Origin: Emiliania huxleyi CCMP1516
Lineage: Eukaryota; Haptophyta; Isochrysidales; Noelaerhabdaceae
Length of the DNA: 64,000 nt
Reading direction: 5' to 3'
Assembly: GCF_000372725.1 (NCBI RefSeq)
Contig: NW_005198167.1
Coordinates: forward strand, 78,880 to 142,879
In this document: positions 8,642-18,909 of the stretch, piece by piece
Position numbering within the stretch: position 1 is the first letter of the stretch
How the letters are laid out: every line of letters starts with the position of its first letter
Translations under genes and position numbers: made by a program
The notes under the pieces: model-generated
Databases searched by the model: none
Seen by the model: only the letters and a program-made list of their open reading frames with translations
What the model was told of the DNA's origin: nothing

Positions 8642-11600
8642 CTAGGGCGCGCCCATGTAGCCACAGAGGTTGAGCGTCGGCTTCGAGTAGTTCCGCACGG
8701 GGAAGGCCTCGAGGTAGTACGGGAAGGGGTCGGTTTTGATGCAGCACGTTTTGTAGGCCTTGAAGTTAAAGCACGAGGTCGAGCCGAAGGAGGCCTCGTG
8801 GCCCGGGCAGCAAAGGAGCTGGAGGAGATCCGTTTGCGTGAAGAGGTCCACGCCGGAGGCATGCCCTGGGTTGAGCTGCGGGTTCGCGTTGACCTCGTCC
8901 TTCCAGTTCTTAGGCTGATCGAGCACGACCACCGTGAGGTCGACGTCCTTCTGGTCTTTCTTGGTCCCGAAGTACGGGTTGTCGAGCACCTTTAGGCCCT
9001 GAAAGGGGTTTGGTGGCGGGGGGCTGGGCGCGCAGAGGGATAGATAGGGGTAAAGCAAAGGGCGGGAGCGAGGCGGGGCGAGGTACCTTGAGGGTGCCAG
9101 CGATGGCCTTGCCGCACTTGTGGCGGTCATCGAACTGCGTGACGAGCAACTTGTAGGGCGTCATCGCCTCGAGATCGACTCTGGTGTAGGGCTTGCCGCT
9201 CTTCGGGAGCTTGTTGACGATCGGCAGCATCGCGTCGACGTCAAAGGCCCCGGCCGTGTTGTCGAAGATGTGGGCCAGGAGGTAGAACGGCGCAACCCCC
9301 GCATCGACGACGTTTCCGAGCCCGAAGCAGTCCGCCGCCGACGTGTTTAGGTAGTACGAACAGGTGTTGCGCAACCCGTGGCAGAGCTGCGGGGTGAGCC
9401 CGTTGGAGGGGGGGGCTATCGCGCCATACTTGAGAGCGGCCGGCGGCTCTTGGTACACGATGCCAAAGAGGGCGGCCAACTCGGGCTTGATGACCTTTCT
9501 TTGGTCATTGAAGAAGTCTTCCACGTAGGGCGCGCTGATGTTTGTGAGGATGGAGACCACCTGCGGCGGAGGCAGGGGGGCGGCAGTCGAATGCTCGCGC
9601 TGCAAGCGGCGAGAGCGCCTCCCATCAGCTCGCCTTGCTCGCCCCCTTGGCGACGGCGGAGGTGACCGCCGTGTTGTCGAGCAGTCCGCCGTCCGAGAAG
9701 AGGACAGTCTCGGAGGCGTCGGCCGGATTCGTGCGGATCTTGAGCGACACCTGTTCATGCCGGGACGCTCCTGAGCAGACAGCGTATACCCCCCCCCTTT
9801 CGGTACTGAGCGGCGCGCGTCGAACTCGCGCAGGGGGCAGCAGAAGAGGCTGCCGACGCAGGGGCAGAGGCCGCAGCAGAGGCCCGGCAAGACCACCGCG
9901 GGAATACCGAATGCGTCGCCGCCCATGCCGATCGTGGTCTCAGGCGAGAGGTGAGGCGCGCCAGGCGAGTGGCCGTACGGGACAAAGTCGGGCGCGAGCA
10001 CGAAGTCCTCGTTCTGCAGGGGGGCAGGGGGGGGGGGGGGGGTCAAAAAGCGGTCGGGGGCGGCTGAGAAAACGTTTGAGAAAGCAGGGCCCAAACGGCC
10101 TTGACGCGGACGGCGGAGAAGTCCGCCTCGCGCCCGAGGATCCCCCAGCCGCAGACGTCGTCCTTGAGCCACATGCTGCTGCACCAGGGGCCGCCGCAGA
10201 TCATCCACATCCCCACGGGCGGGATGACGACCTTGCTGCTGCCGTCCTTGTTCACCGCAGTGTACTTGGTCTCGACAGAGCCCGGGGTGAAGACCTGCGG
10301 CGGGGGCGGCAAGGTGACGAGACGGGCGGCAGAGGGTCGCTGAGGAGCGATTGGGACCTGCTTCCCCGCGTGCGTCATCGTGTGTGTCCTGGCATCTACG
10401 GCTCCACACAAACGGCACGACGGAGATTCCGAGCGCGTTGCCGGGCTGTGCAAATTTGTACTCCTTGTACTCGCTGATCCCTGTCGTGCCCCACTGGAAG
10501 TCAAGGGCCTGCTTGACGCCCTCGCCCAGCTGGAGCTCGTAATCAGCAGACAGCAGGTCCGGATCCCGCGAATTCAAGTCCACGAGCGCAGTCGGGTTGG
10601 CCTCTTGCCGCTGCTGGCCTGCCTCGAGGGGGCGCTTGGGCACAAACGGGTCGTTGTTTTTCGCCATCTTCTTTGAGATCTCTACAGACTCGTTCCACGC
10701 CTAAAGGCAGGTGCAAGGATGGTGGGTGGTGGGGTGAAGGGTTGGTGGGGGGGGGCGTGTGCCTCGCGCGGCAGAAAAAAAAGCAGCGAGTGCATGAGTG
10801 TGGTGGAGGCTGCTCCCAGTCTCCTCTCGGACTGCACGCCTTAGCAGCGAGTGCATGAGTGTGGTGGAGGCTGCTCCCAGTCTCCTCTCGGACTGCACGC
10901 CTTAGCAGCGAGTGCATGAGTGTGGTGGAGGCTGCTCCCAGTCTCCTCTCGGCCGGCACGCCTTGACGAGCCAAGTGTACAACGGGCCGGTGTACTGGTA
11001 GGGGCTCACATTGCTCAGCGAGGCCTACACGAGCAGAGGCCCCGTCATCAGCCCCTCCTCGCTGTGCCCCCCCTCCCCTCTCCCCCGCATGCGATGCTGC
11101 ACCATGGTCGAGATGCCCACCGGCGTCGGCGACTCCTTCCGCGGCCAGACGTACTCTTTCTTCTCGCTCCCCACCTCGGCGGCGGCGAGGAGCGTGGCCT
11201 CCTCCTGCGGCGGACGAGCACGGGGGACACGAGGCGGGGTCAGCGTCTACGAGGATGGGTCAGCTACGCACACGTCGTGAGGCGAGGGTTGTGGTGCGCG
11301 GGCGCCTCGCTGGCCGCCGTGTACATGCCCTTTTTGATGCCGATGGGGTCGAGAAGGGTGTGCCACATAAACTCGATGAAGATGGCCGGGTCGCCGCAGG
11401 CGAGGGGCCAGCTCGCGCGGAACGGGCACTTTCCGCAAGTGAGGATGCGGTACGGAAAGCCTGTGAGGGCGAGGGAAGGGTGTGGGCAGTCTGCCCCCCT
11501 CTCTGTGCGAGGGGGAAAGATGAGAGTGCGATTCGCAAGAGAGGCGCGCCCAGGATGCCCGCCATGCAGAGCCAGAAGACGTCGGGGAAGCAGCACTGCG

Positions 11601-12153
11601 ACTGGCACGCCTCGGTGCCCGCGCAGCACAGGCCGGGCTGGTGCAGGATGCTTCCATACGAGCCGTACTCCTTGCTCACCGGCTCGAGCCGCTCCATGCA
11701 GGCGGGCGTGATCTCGCAGGGGCGCGTCACGCGGGAAGTCTCGAGATATTTGGCCGGGTCGCACTGGGAGTAGCAGTACCTACTCGCGGCAAGGTGGAGT
11801 GACGACCGTTTATGGGCGATGGCGGTGGAGGCAGCAGTAGCGTGCATGGTGGACGCGAGATAGCCACCCGAAGCGCCAGAGATGATGTCGAAGTTGTCGA
11901 GCGCGTTCTTCGAGCATGCATCGGGTCGGCGCTGCTCCACCTCCTTCTTTGCAAAGCCTCGAAAGACGCCCAGCATCTCAGCGGGCGGCACCAACCCGCC
12001 GCCGGTGACACAGAGAGCGACGTCGACCGAGTCGTCTCGCGGCTGGATCGCAGCCTTTTTGGCCTTTCCCTCTTCGCTGCGCTTCTTAGCGAGGTACTCC
12101 GGGCTCGGGCGGAGCAGGGTGGGCTTGGGAGGCATGGGAGGCATGGGAGGCAT
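8642..12153 (-). CDS. cPLA2/patatin-like acyl hydrolase (probable phospholipase), ten exons
   Basis: Exons that join in frame: 12153-11550, 11460-11306, 11204-11103, 11024-10962, 10700-10410, 10294 to about 10118-10140, 10013-9807, 9750-9643, 9560-9087 and 8998-8642 (stop). Exon 1 carries LCVTGGG and then the nucleophile elbow SGASGGYLAS. Exon 8 carries FSDGGLLDNTAVTSAVA, the D-G-G motif whose Asp completes the Ser-Asp dyad of cPLA2/patatin hydrolases. Together they indicate ester hydrolysis of phospholipids or related acyl lipids (family knowledge). The spacing is long for patatin and nearer to cytosolic PLA2/lysophospholipase. Introns after exons 1, 2, 4 and 8 need GC donors; the one after exon 1 contains no GT dinucleotide at all. 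ATG 12153 (MPPMPPMPPKP) is the most downstream plausible start. There is no obvious signal peptide. Confidence 0.78.
10782..10964. repeat. 61-bp tandem repeat, three copies, inside an acyl hydrolase intron
   Basis: The sequence from AGCAGCGAGTGCATGAGTG to GCACGCCTT repeats at 10782, 10843 and 10904. On the gene strand each unit begins AAGGCGTGC, the same as the exon 4/intron junction (AAG|GCGTGC at 10961/10962), so each unit carries a copy of the 5' splice site. Confidence 0.92.
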
Positions 12154-12419
12154 GGGCCGAGGCTGCTGCTCGAGGGCCGGGGCGACGAATGGCGGCGGCG
12201 CTTCCGCGCTGTATTTTGCTTCGCGAGCCCGCTGTCCGTGAGTGCGAGATAGGGCTAGCAGTAGGCAGCTAGCCCGTGAGGAGAGCGTCCATAGACACCT
12301 CACATGATCCCACACACGATCTCGTCCGTGCCTCGCCGGCCGGCGAGATTGCTGGAGGTAGAGCAAGACTGCTCTAGCCTCGCATGTCACTTCCTGTTGT
12401 CTGTTGTTTGTTGTGCCCT

Positions 12420-12640
12420 TGTTTGTTCTTCTGGTGCCTTGGAGTGCTGGGGGGGGCGACAGGGAGGATGTGGCCCTGAGTTATGTGTACGCCTACTCAG
12501 GGTGTGTGGCAGCCAGCTGGCTGTGTGTCTTGTGAGCCTGTTTGTGTCTGTGTGTCGCTCGTGCGTGTCGTCATCATCTGTCTAGCGTCCACCCATACCG
12601 CGTTGGTGTCCAGTCCGAGCCTGGCTGTTCTTCACCTTAC
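12420..12640 (+). repeat. Dispersed repeat, copy A
   Basis: About 210 bp, from the poly-G tract after GGAGTGCT through TGTGTACGCCTACTCAGG and TCCAGTCCGAGCCTG to CTTCACCTT. It matches the reverse complement of 55400-55610 with scattered differences. No coding frame is conserved. The neighbouring 12160-12420 and 12800-13320 hold nothing I can support as a gene. Confidence 0.85.
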
Positions 12641-12652
12641 TACCTACCTACC

Positions 12653-12654
<2 letters not shown>

Positions 12655-12688
<34 letters not shown>
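12655..12688. repeat. (AG)n microsatellite
   Basis: Seventeen AG units immediately after dispersed repeat copy A. Confidence 0.95.
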
Positions 12689-12690
<2 letters not shown>

Positions 12691-12738
12691 AGGCAGGGCA
12701 GATTGAGTGCGCCCGGCTCCTTCTTAGGCTGGCGCGGC

Positions 12739-12797
12739 GATGGACCAGGCCAAGGAGAACGGCGTCACGCCGCTGTCCATCGCGAGCGCTCAGATCT
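12739..12797 (+). pseudogene. Ankyrin-repeat remnant
   Basis: The frame reads DQAKENGVTPLSIASAQ, a recognisable ankyrin half-repeat (G-x-TPL-x-x-A), and then loses coding character. It is an isolated fragment with no further repeats on either side, and is too short for a functional unit. Confidence 0.4.
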
Positions 12798-13322
12798 GTC
12801 TTCTCAACTCTGTTGATAACAACTTTTGTCTACTCGCTGCCCGGCGTAGGGCCCTTAGGAGCCTAGAGAAGAAGAGAACACGGGAGGCTTCCCTCTCCCT
12901 TTTCTAGTATGTAGTAAGCTAAAAGTACGTACACTGAAAAAATCATAGGAGTTAGGACAAGTTTACGCGAACGCGGTGTGTGCGGAGCTGGTGCGGAGTC
13001 AAAACGCACGCCGCAGCACTTACGTCTTAAAATTAAACCGATTAGCGTTCCACGCGGGAGCGTGAGCCGCGCGATGGAGGCGTGAGGCGACCATATCCCC
13101 CCATGAATCGTCCGCGCCGATGAACGATGTGCGATGCGGCTGTTTGCATGCATGAGGACCCAACTTGCTAACCACACATGCATGGCGCGCGGTGCCCACG
13201 GCGCCCCGGGGCCTCACAGTAATTTACTCACGTCCATCTTCTCTCGGCGCTGCGCCTGCGGCGCTCCACACAGCGCGCCGGCGCTCGCAGTTCCCCGCCG
13301 GAGCTCCGCACACGCTCACACC

Positions 13323-14594
13323 TCACAGGAGGTTCTCCTGGTACCACTCCTCGCTGGCCTTGGTCGGGCCGTACAGGAAGGAGGTCGGCCCTCGGAAGAG
13401 GACGAGCTTGGTCGCACTGTCATCGCTCGCCTGGCCAGCGGCGGCGGGGCGGTGAGACTACCCGAGAGAGTACGAGCTTGGGGCTGTCGTCGCTAGCCTG
13501 CCCGCGGCACTGATGCGATGAGGCGCCGTCCCGCAGATGTGGACAAGACCGGCCTCAGCGACATCTAGATCTCGGCGAGATCTCGACGGGATCTCGGCGG
13601 GATCTCAGCAGACCTTGATGGCATCTAGCGTCGCGTCGAACTCCCATCCGAGCACGAGCGTGCTGCCGACGGCGACCTGCGGGCGGCGGGGAGGGGGGAG
13701 GGGTGGGTGGAGGGGAGGGTGGAGGGGAGGGCGGCGGTAGATGGCGGCGGTGAGGGCAGCGGGGAGGGTCGGCAGGGAGGGAGATGGAGACGGTGCGACA
13801 AGACACGCAGGCAGAGCGATGAGGAGGAGGTGGTGGAGGAGCAGGCGGAGAAGGGCGAGGAGGAGGAGGCGGAAGCAGAGGCGGCGCGGGCGAGGAGGAG
13901 GAGCAGGCGAGGCAGGCAGGAGAGGAGGAGGAGGCGGAGGAGCGCACCAGCTGATCGCCGCGCGCAAGCACCGGACTCGCAGAGGCGGCGGAGCCAGAGT
14001 CAAGCACCTGGGCGGCGGGATGGCGACGGTTGGCCACTGGGCATCGAGCAGGCGGCGGCGGCGGAGGCGGCAAAGGCGGCGGCGGCGGCGGCAAAGGCGG
14101 CAAAGGCGGTGGCAGAGGCGGCAGCAGGGGCGGTGGGCGAGGCGAGCCGGGTGAGAAAAGACCGCCGAGAGTGCGGCGGCAGCGGGGGGGGGAGGGAGCG
14201 GTGTGTGGGGCGGCGGCAGAGTCGGAGCGGCCCCACGCGCCTCGTCGACAAACACGCCGCCGCACCCGCCCTCGTTCTCGACAAAAGCGATCCCCATCGG
14301 CTTGACGAGTGAGAGCGAGACATAGTTGCTCGCGTCGGAGGGGTCGACGTACGTCACGTCCTGATCGACGCCGTCGTTGAGCTCCGCCTCGAGGTCCTTG
14401 TCCAGGCCCAGCCACCGGTCGAAGGGTGTCACACGGTCCGCCGCAACAAGCGGCTTGTCGCCGCCGCCAAACGCATCCTTGACGCCGTCGAGGAGGCCAG
14501 CCACAGCTGGCCGCGCGCGGACCGCGCCCGAGCGGGACGCAGGCGCGGAGAGAGGCGCGAAGCCGACGAAGCTGGTGCTGGCGAGAGCGAGCAT
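13323..14594 (-). CDS. PDZ-domain protein with organelle-targeting leader, four exons
   Basis: Exons 14594-14241, 14007-13948, 13676-13614 and 13430-13323 join in frame to a 194-residue protein. The leader MLALASTSFVGFAPL plus an Arg/Ala-rich stretch resembles the bipartite plastid presequences of algae with secondary plastids (Phe near the cleavage point). From about residue 88, LVKPMGIAFVE..GGVFVDE + VLDSGSAA..LARGDQL + VAVG reads as a single PDZ fold with its carboxylate-binding loop and the GDQLVAVG beta-strand. The end FRGPTSFLYGPTKASEEWYQ follows the last PDZ strand. Intron 1 requires a GC donor (GAG|GCGCGT); introns 2 and 3 use GT. Intron 3 starts with a GAGATC-type decamer array. Probably a plastid scaffold or protease-adaptor protein (inference). 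Confidence 0.75.
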
Positions 14595-14632
14595 GTGTGT
14601 GAGGGCGAGGAGCGAGGAGGCTGCCCACACAC

Positions 14633-15739
14633 AAAATGGGAACTTGCCGAGAAAGTACTGGATTCGGCTCTATTTGGGTAGGGTGAGAGATTTTTCTTTT
14701 TATTCGCAGCCGCTTCCGCGCCGGACGCTGCTTTTGATGTTAAAATGAATCGGGGGCACGGGACGCGGCAAAACGCGGGGCTTCTTGTTGGTTTTCTAAA
14801 ATCTCTCTCTCAAAGGCTTTGTGTGTACTTGTTACGTGAAAACCCGCTGGGACCCGGACGCCAGCACACACGGCTAGATTTCATGGCGGGCCGCCTAGGC
14901 CCTGGGGTCGGAGTCAGAATCGGTTGGGTGGCCGCGCAGGGCGCGGGCTTCGCTTTCGGGGGCGGTCAGGGAGGGGTCGGGGCGCTGCAGGGGAGCGCGA
15001 GGCGGTGCGGGCCTCCTGGGCCACCCGAGAGGCTTCAGCATCTGGGTGCGGCGGCGGCGGGAGGGCGGGCCGGTTGCGGCCGGTAGGAGCTGGGAGGCAT
15101 TCGCCTCGCGCGGTGGCGGTGGCAGCCGCGCGAGAGAAGGGCCGGCGGGGAGCTCGGAGGCGGTGGCCTCTGAGACAGGGCGATGGCGTTGGCGGAAATG
15201 CGAGAGCGTGTGGGCAATGATCCCCTCCCAGTGGCCAGGGTCCCCTCGAGCAGGCCGCTCGCGGCGCGGCTGTGGCCGGCGGGGCTGAGACGCGAGTTTG
15301 TCGAGGGACTGCTCGAGGGCACGGTTGGCGGCTTCCTCTGCAAGAGCAGTTGCGAGATGGTCGTCCCCGTCAGATGGATCCATCATGGAAAGCAGCGTCG
15401 CTGCTTGGCACAATGGAAAGAGCAGTTGGTCCGTCGTCGGCCGTGCCGGCGACCGTGGCCGGCGCAGTGGCGCCGGAGCGTGGACCGGGTGGCGCAGTCG
15501 CGCCAGCCGAGCCCTGGCCCGCAGGCTGGGGCTCGGGCTGCCAGTCAGCGGTGCTGGTGGCAAAAGCGCTGCTTGGCACAAAGCAGCCCGCGCAAGCGAG
15601 CAAACTTCGTACCACTTGGACAGACGGGTCGGGCGGGTCCATGTCCTCCATGCTGCGGCGTCGGGTGGGCTTTAGCGCGATCCTCTGGGCGCAGGTACGT
15701 CGACGGCTCGCTGGCGAGTGGACAAGGGCGGAGGCCCCG

Positions 15740-15795
<56 letters not shown>

Positions 15796-15978
15796 ACACA
15801 CACACACTCACTCACACTCACTCACTGTGTGTGTGTGTGTGTGCACTCACTCAAAGGCTTTGACTCTAACGCCAGGCTACAAAGACGGGGAGGCACGTAG
15901 TGTGACCGTTTCTAAGTATCAAGCTTTTTTCAATTTTTGTCCCCTTCCTCTTCCGGCCCAGGCGCCGCCACAAGGTTG
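14633..15978. repeat. 318-bp repeat, copy 1, split by an insertion
   Basis: 14633-14821 and 15850-15978 together match the uninterrupted copy at 17221-17538. The left half starts AAAATGGGAACTTGCC and the right half ends GCGCCGCCACAAGGTTG. The left end lies about 40 bp from the start codon of the PDZ gene, on its 5' side. Confidence 0.92.
14822..15849. mobile_element. 1,028-bp insertion with 13-bp target-site duplication and GT-rich tail
   Basis: CTCAAAGGCTTTG stands at 14809-14821 and again at 15850-15862, while the undisturbed repeat copy (17.4 kb) has it once, so the DNA between is an insertion. It has no terminal inverted repeats. Its right end is a GT/CA/GTG microsatellite (15741-15842). 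A long target duplication plus a simple-repeat tail suits target-primed retroposition (inference). The minus strand holds a 228-codon Pro/Arg-rich frame (15581-14895) containing MMDPSDGDDHLATALAEEA. I do not recognise it, and it may be gag-like or a spurious product of high GC. Confidence 0.75.
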
Positions 15979-17142
15979 CAAATACGTGAACTGGCTGTGA
16001 ACGTCAACGCCGCCCGCAGCATCGAGCGGCACGTCCTCCCCACAACCAGCGGCGTGTATTGCACCGCAATGCGTGTCGCGATCCACATCACCACCGGCTC
16101 GCGGCAGGTATGAGCACAGCCACAGGAGCGAGGTAAACCGAACCCCCCGCTCCCTAACCCAATCGCCGCGCGCTCGGCCTCAGTAAGGCCGCATGCGGCT
16201 GCTTCGCGCACTGTCCAGACCGGCATGTGTCGGCGCAGCACTGCTGGCTTCTCGGTCGCCAGTCGCGTAGTGACCAGGTCATTCATGACTGTCCACTCGC
16301 GGCTTGGCAGCTGCAGCAGCGCGCCGACGAGCTCGCTGGTCATGGATGCCCCGTGGCGAGCAGCGAGACGCGAGAACACAGTGCAGGTCTCGCCGATGGC
16401 ATGAGCGAAATCATGAGTGGTCAGCGCCTCGAGGCGTAGGTTGCCACGACACACTCGCACGCGCGTTCCATCCTCGAGCTGCACCACGTACCGATCGGCT
16501 TCAGCTGAGTAGCCGGCGATTGTGCCACACTGTTCATTCATGACGGTATGGGCAGCAAGCTTACACAGCGCTACCTTGGTTCCTGCAGGCGGGACGCAGC
16601 GGCTCGCATCGACGTCATCATCGTCATTTGCCATCTCGGCATCGTCGGCGCATTCGTGCTTTGCTCCGTACATATCGACTAGCGCAGCGCGGCCAGAGCT
16701 CGTTTGGAACTTCGAGACGAGCTCCCTGCAGGCGTGGGGGCTGCGACTGGTTGGGCGCGAGAAACGTGCGGCAGCGGCAGTGGCAGCGGCGGCTTGCCTG
16801 CGGCAGCTCATCTGTGCCGGCCGCGTCTAGCACCATGCTCATAACGCTTTTTGTCTCCGACCCTCGACGCAGGTTCTTCTTGGCATTGGCACGCTCTTCG
16901 CCGCCGACGATCTCATACGTGTCCCCTTGCATCTCCGCTGCGTGAACACTCCATTCTTCCACCACGAGCTCGAGTGTGTCGGCCAGCGATCGAGAAGTTG
17001 CTTGTTTGGGCCGTGCGACATCGAGGAGACGCTGCAGCATCTTGACGGCGTAGCCGTCGCCATCGTCGGGGTCCTCGCCAGCAACGGCTCCGCTTTCGCC
17101 CACCTTCCTCTTGCCGCCAGCGTGTCGGAGCGTCGAGAGCAT
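15930..17142 (-). CDS. Unknown protein with an SH3/KOW-like barrel segment; one frame change
   Basis: The N-terminal part (17142 to about 16800) starts MLSTLRHAGGKRKVGESG and contains a helical stretch, KMLQRLLDVARPKQAT. A second frame continues to 15930. It includes GTKVALCKLAAHTVMNEQCG followed by TIAGYSAEADRYVVQLEDGT and NLRLEAL. This pattern (G-x-K-V-x-L, N-x-x-x-G-x-I-x-G-Y, R-Y-x-V-x-L-x-D-G, N-L) is the small beta-barrel seen repeatedly in algal MYND, ankyrin and chromatin-type proteins. The switch of frame near 16800 could be an intron or an indel. The last 16 codons read into repeat copy 1, so the natural C-terminus may have been lost. An undisturbed repeat copy lies just 5' of the gene. 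Confidence 0.5.
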
Positions 17143-17220
17143 CGTCGCTAATGCGCGCGAAACGGACGGATGACGGTGCAACTCCGAAACCACCCCCTCA
17201 GTTGCGGGGGAGAGACTTAT

Positions 17221-17538
17221 AAAATGGGAACTTGCCGAGAAAGTATTGGATTCGGCTCTATTTGGGTAGGGTGAGCGATTTTTCTTTTTATTCGCAGCCG
17301 CTTCCGCGCCGGACGCTGCTTTTGATGTTAAAATGAATCGGGGGCACGGGACGCGGCAAACACGCGGGGCTTCTTGTGTTGGTTTTCTAAAATCTCTCTC
17401 TCAAAGGCTTTGACTCAAACGCCAGGCTACAAAGATACAAAGACGGGGAGGCACGTAGTGTGACCGTTTCTAAGTATCAAACTTTTGTTGAATTTTTGTC
17501 CCCTTCCTCTTCCGGCCCAGGCGCCGCCACAAGGTTGG
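17221..17538. repeat. 318-bp repeat, copy 2, intact
   Basis: Same element as 14633-15978 without the insertion. It begins AAAATGGGAACTTGCC directly after CTTAT, so a TATAAA-like string spans the junction. It lies about 80 bp 5' of the leftward gene start at 17142. Confidence 0.92.
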
Positions 17539-17670
17539 GTGCGAGAGGGCAGCTGCCAGTCAGCACGTGACTTCAGGACTGGCTACTCTCGGGATGCTGG
17601 CCAGCTGGTGATGCCCGCGACTTGCCGCAGAGATCCTGCTACGAACGTGTGTACATGCTGTGTCCCCGCC

Positions 17671-18786
17671 CTACCTGCGGGTGCTCCTGTACACTATCGC
17701 CTCTTCCTCGTCACTCGACTCGTCGCTCGGCTCCTGCTTTGCGGCCGAAGGGGATCCCCCCCGCTCGCTCCGCCTTGATGCCCCAGCGCTCCGCAGCTGC
17801 AAGCCCCCGTCTGGCTCAAATTCTCCGTTCATCTTCAATGCGGACTCAACGTTTCTCGCCTCCTCTTCGTTCGCGAGGGATACAGTTGGATCTTCCAAGA
17901 CATTGACGACGGCTTTGAGCTTCGCCGCGAGCGCGAGCCTCTCCCCTTCGCTCAAGCCAGATATCTGAAGCGTGCTCGCCCTGGCCACCAGGTCATCCAC
18001 TGGCGCGGCAGCCGGCCGCTTCCTGGCGGGCTGGGCTCCGCTTCCTTGCGACGGGTCTCCTCCCTCTCCGTTAACGGGCTGAAGGTTGACCGACCAGGAG
18101 GTTGACAGGACATTGCGGGAGGTTGACGGGCCAGCGGTGGCGGCGGCGGAGATGGTAGGCAGAGCTTCGACCAAGGCCGGAAGAATGTCACGCGGGATGC
18201 CGTCATCGAAAGACAGCTGCTCGTTGCGCTGCCCCAGTCGCTGCGTAGCTAAAACCGGGCGCCGGCTGCCTCTGCCCAGTGGCACAAAAGTCTTGTACAT
18301 CACAGAGAGCTCCAATGGGCCGCCTTCTGGCTGTCCATAGTCGGCAGCCGAGGGAGTCACCCAGTGTGGCGGCGGCAGCGGCGAGTCAGGGTGAAGAAGG
18401 ACGAGCGCGCCATCTTGGCTTACGTCCTTGTGCTTTGGACCATCCTTGCAGGTGCGCCCCTCGGCTCTGCTCAGATCGCCGCTGTCATTGATGAGACAGT
18501 ACTTGAACCTCTCCGCATAAGAGGCCGGTGCATCGCGAAAGCCGTCGGCGGAGCCACCCTTGGGTCGGAGCGCCAGAAGCTCATCTCGCGGAACGCAGCG
18601 GACAATGCTCTGATCGACTGCAAACCCGTTGTCTTTGCATCGCACGCAAACGCGCTCCCACGGCTGCTTGCCCGCGGACACAGCTGGGCCCGGGCCATGC
18701 TGTCCTCTCTCGAGGCGCTCGTCTGCCGCAGCAAGACACGTTGCGCCTAACCGCTTCGCAAGACACTCGCTGTGCGCCATGCACAT
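17671..18786 (-). CDS. Unknown 371-residue protein with acidic tail
   Basis: A single uninterrupted frame starts from ATG 18786. The N-terminal 130 residues contain several Cys pairs (MCMAHSEC, CVRCKDNG, ERFKYCLIND), which could bind a metal. The middle is low-complexity, and the C-terminal half holds a helix, LSEGERLALAAKLKAVVNVL, and an acidic end, SDESSDEEEAIVYRSTRR. I do not recognise a family. The high codon quality over 1.1 kb and the ordinary ATG make it a probable real gene. Its 5' flank contains an AG microsatellite at 18852-18900. Nuclear localisation is possible from the charge pattern (inference). Confidence 0.5.
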   Translation of the reverse strand: MCMAHSECLAKRLGATCLAAADERLERGQHGPGPAVSAGKQPWERVCVRCKDNGFAVDQSIVRCVPRDELLALRPKGGSADGFRDAPASYAERFKYCLINDSGDLSRAEGRTCKDGPKHKDVSQDGALVLLHPDSPLPPPHWVTPSAADYGQPEGGPLELSVMYKTFVPLGRGSRRPVLATQRLGQRNEQLSFDDGIPRDILPALVEALPTISAAATAGPSTSRNVLSTSWSVNLQPVNGEGGDPSQGSGAQPARKRPAAAPVDDLVARASTLQISGLSEGERLALAAKLKAVVNVLEDPTVSLANEEEARNVESALKMNGEFEPDGGLQLRSAGASRRSERGGSPSAAKQEPSDESSDEEEAIVYRSTRR

Positions 18787-18849
18787 CTGCCGTCCGCCTG
18801 CAGATGCAGAGGGGGCAGTTTTTCTTCTGAGCTGAGCTTAGCCGCAAGG

Positions 18850-18851
<2 letters not shown>

Positions 18852-18900
<49 letters not shown>
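18852..18900. repeat. (AG)n microsatellite
   Basis: About 25 AG units in the 5' flank of the gene starting at 18786. Confidence 0.95.
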
Positions 18901-18905
<5 letters not shown>

Positions 18906-18909
18906 GCCA

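Noticed and set aside
13555-14240. Long minus-strand frames across the PDZ gene introns
   Set aside because: The Pro/Leu-rich readings come from pyrimidine-rich intron sequence. The exons join by splice sites instead.
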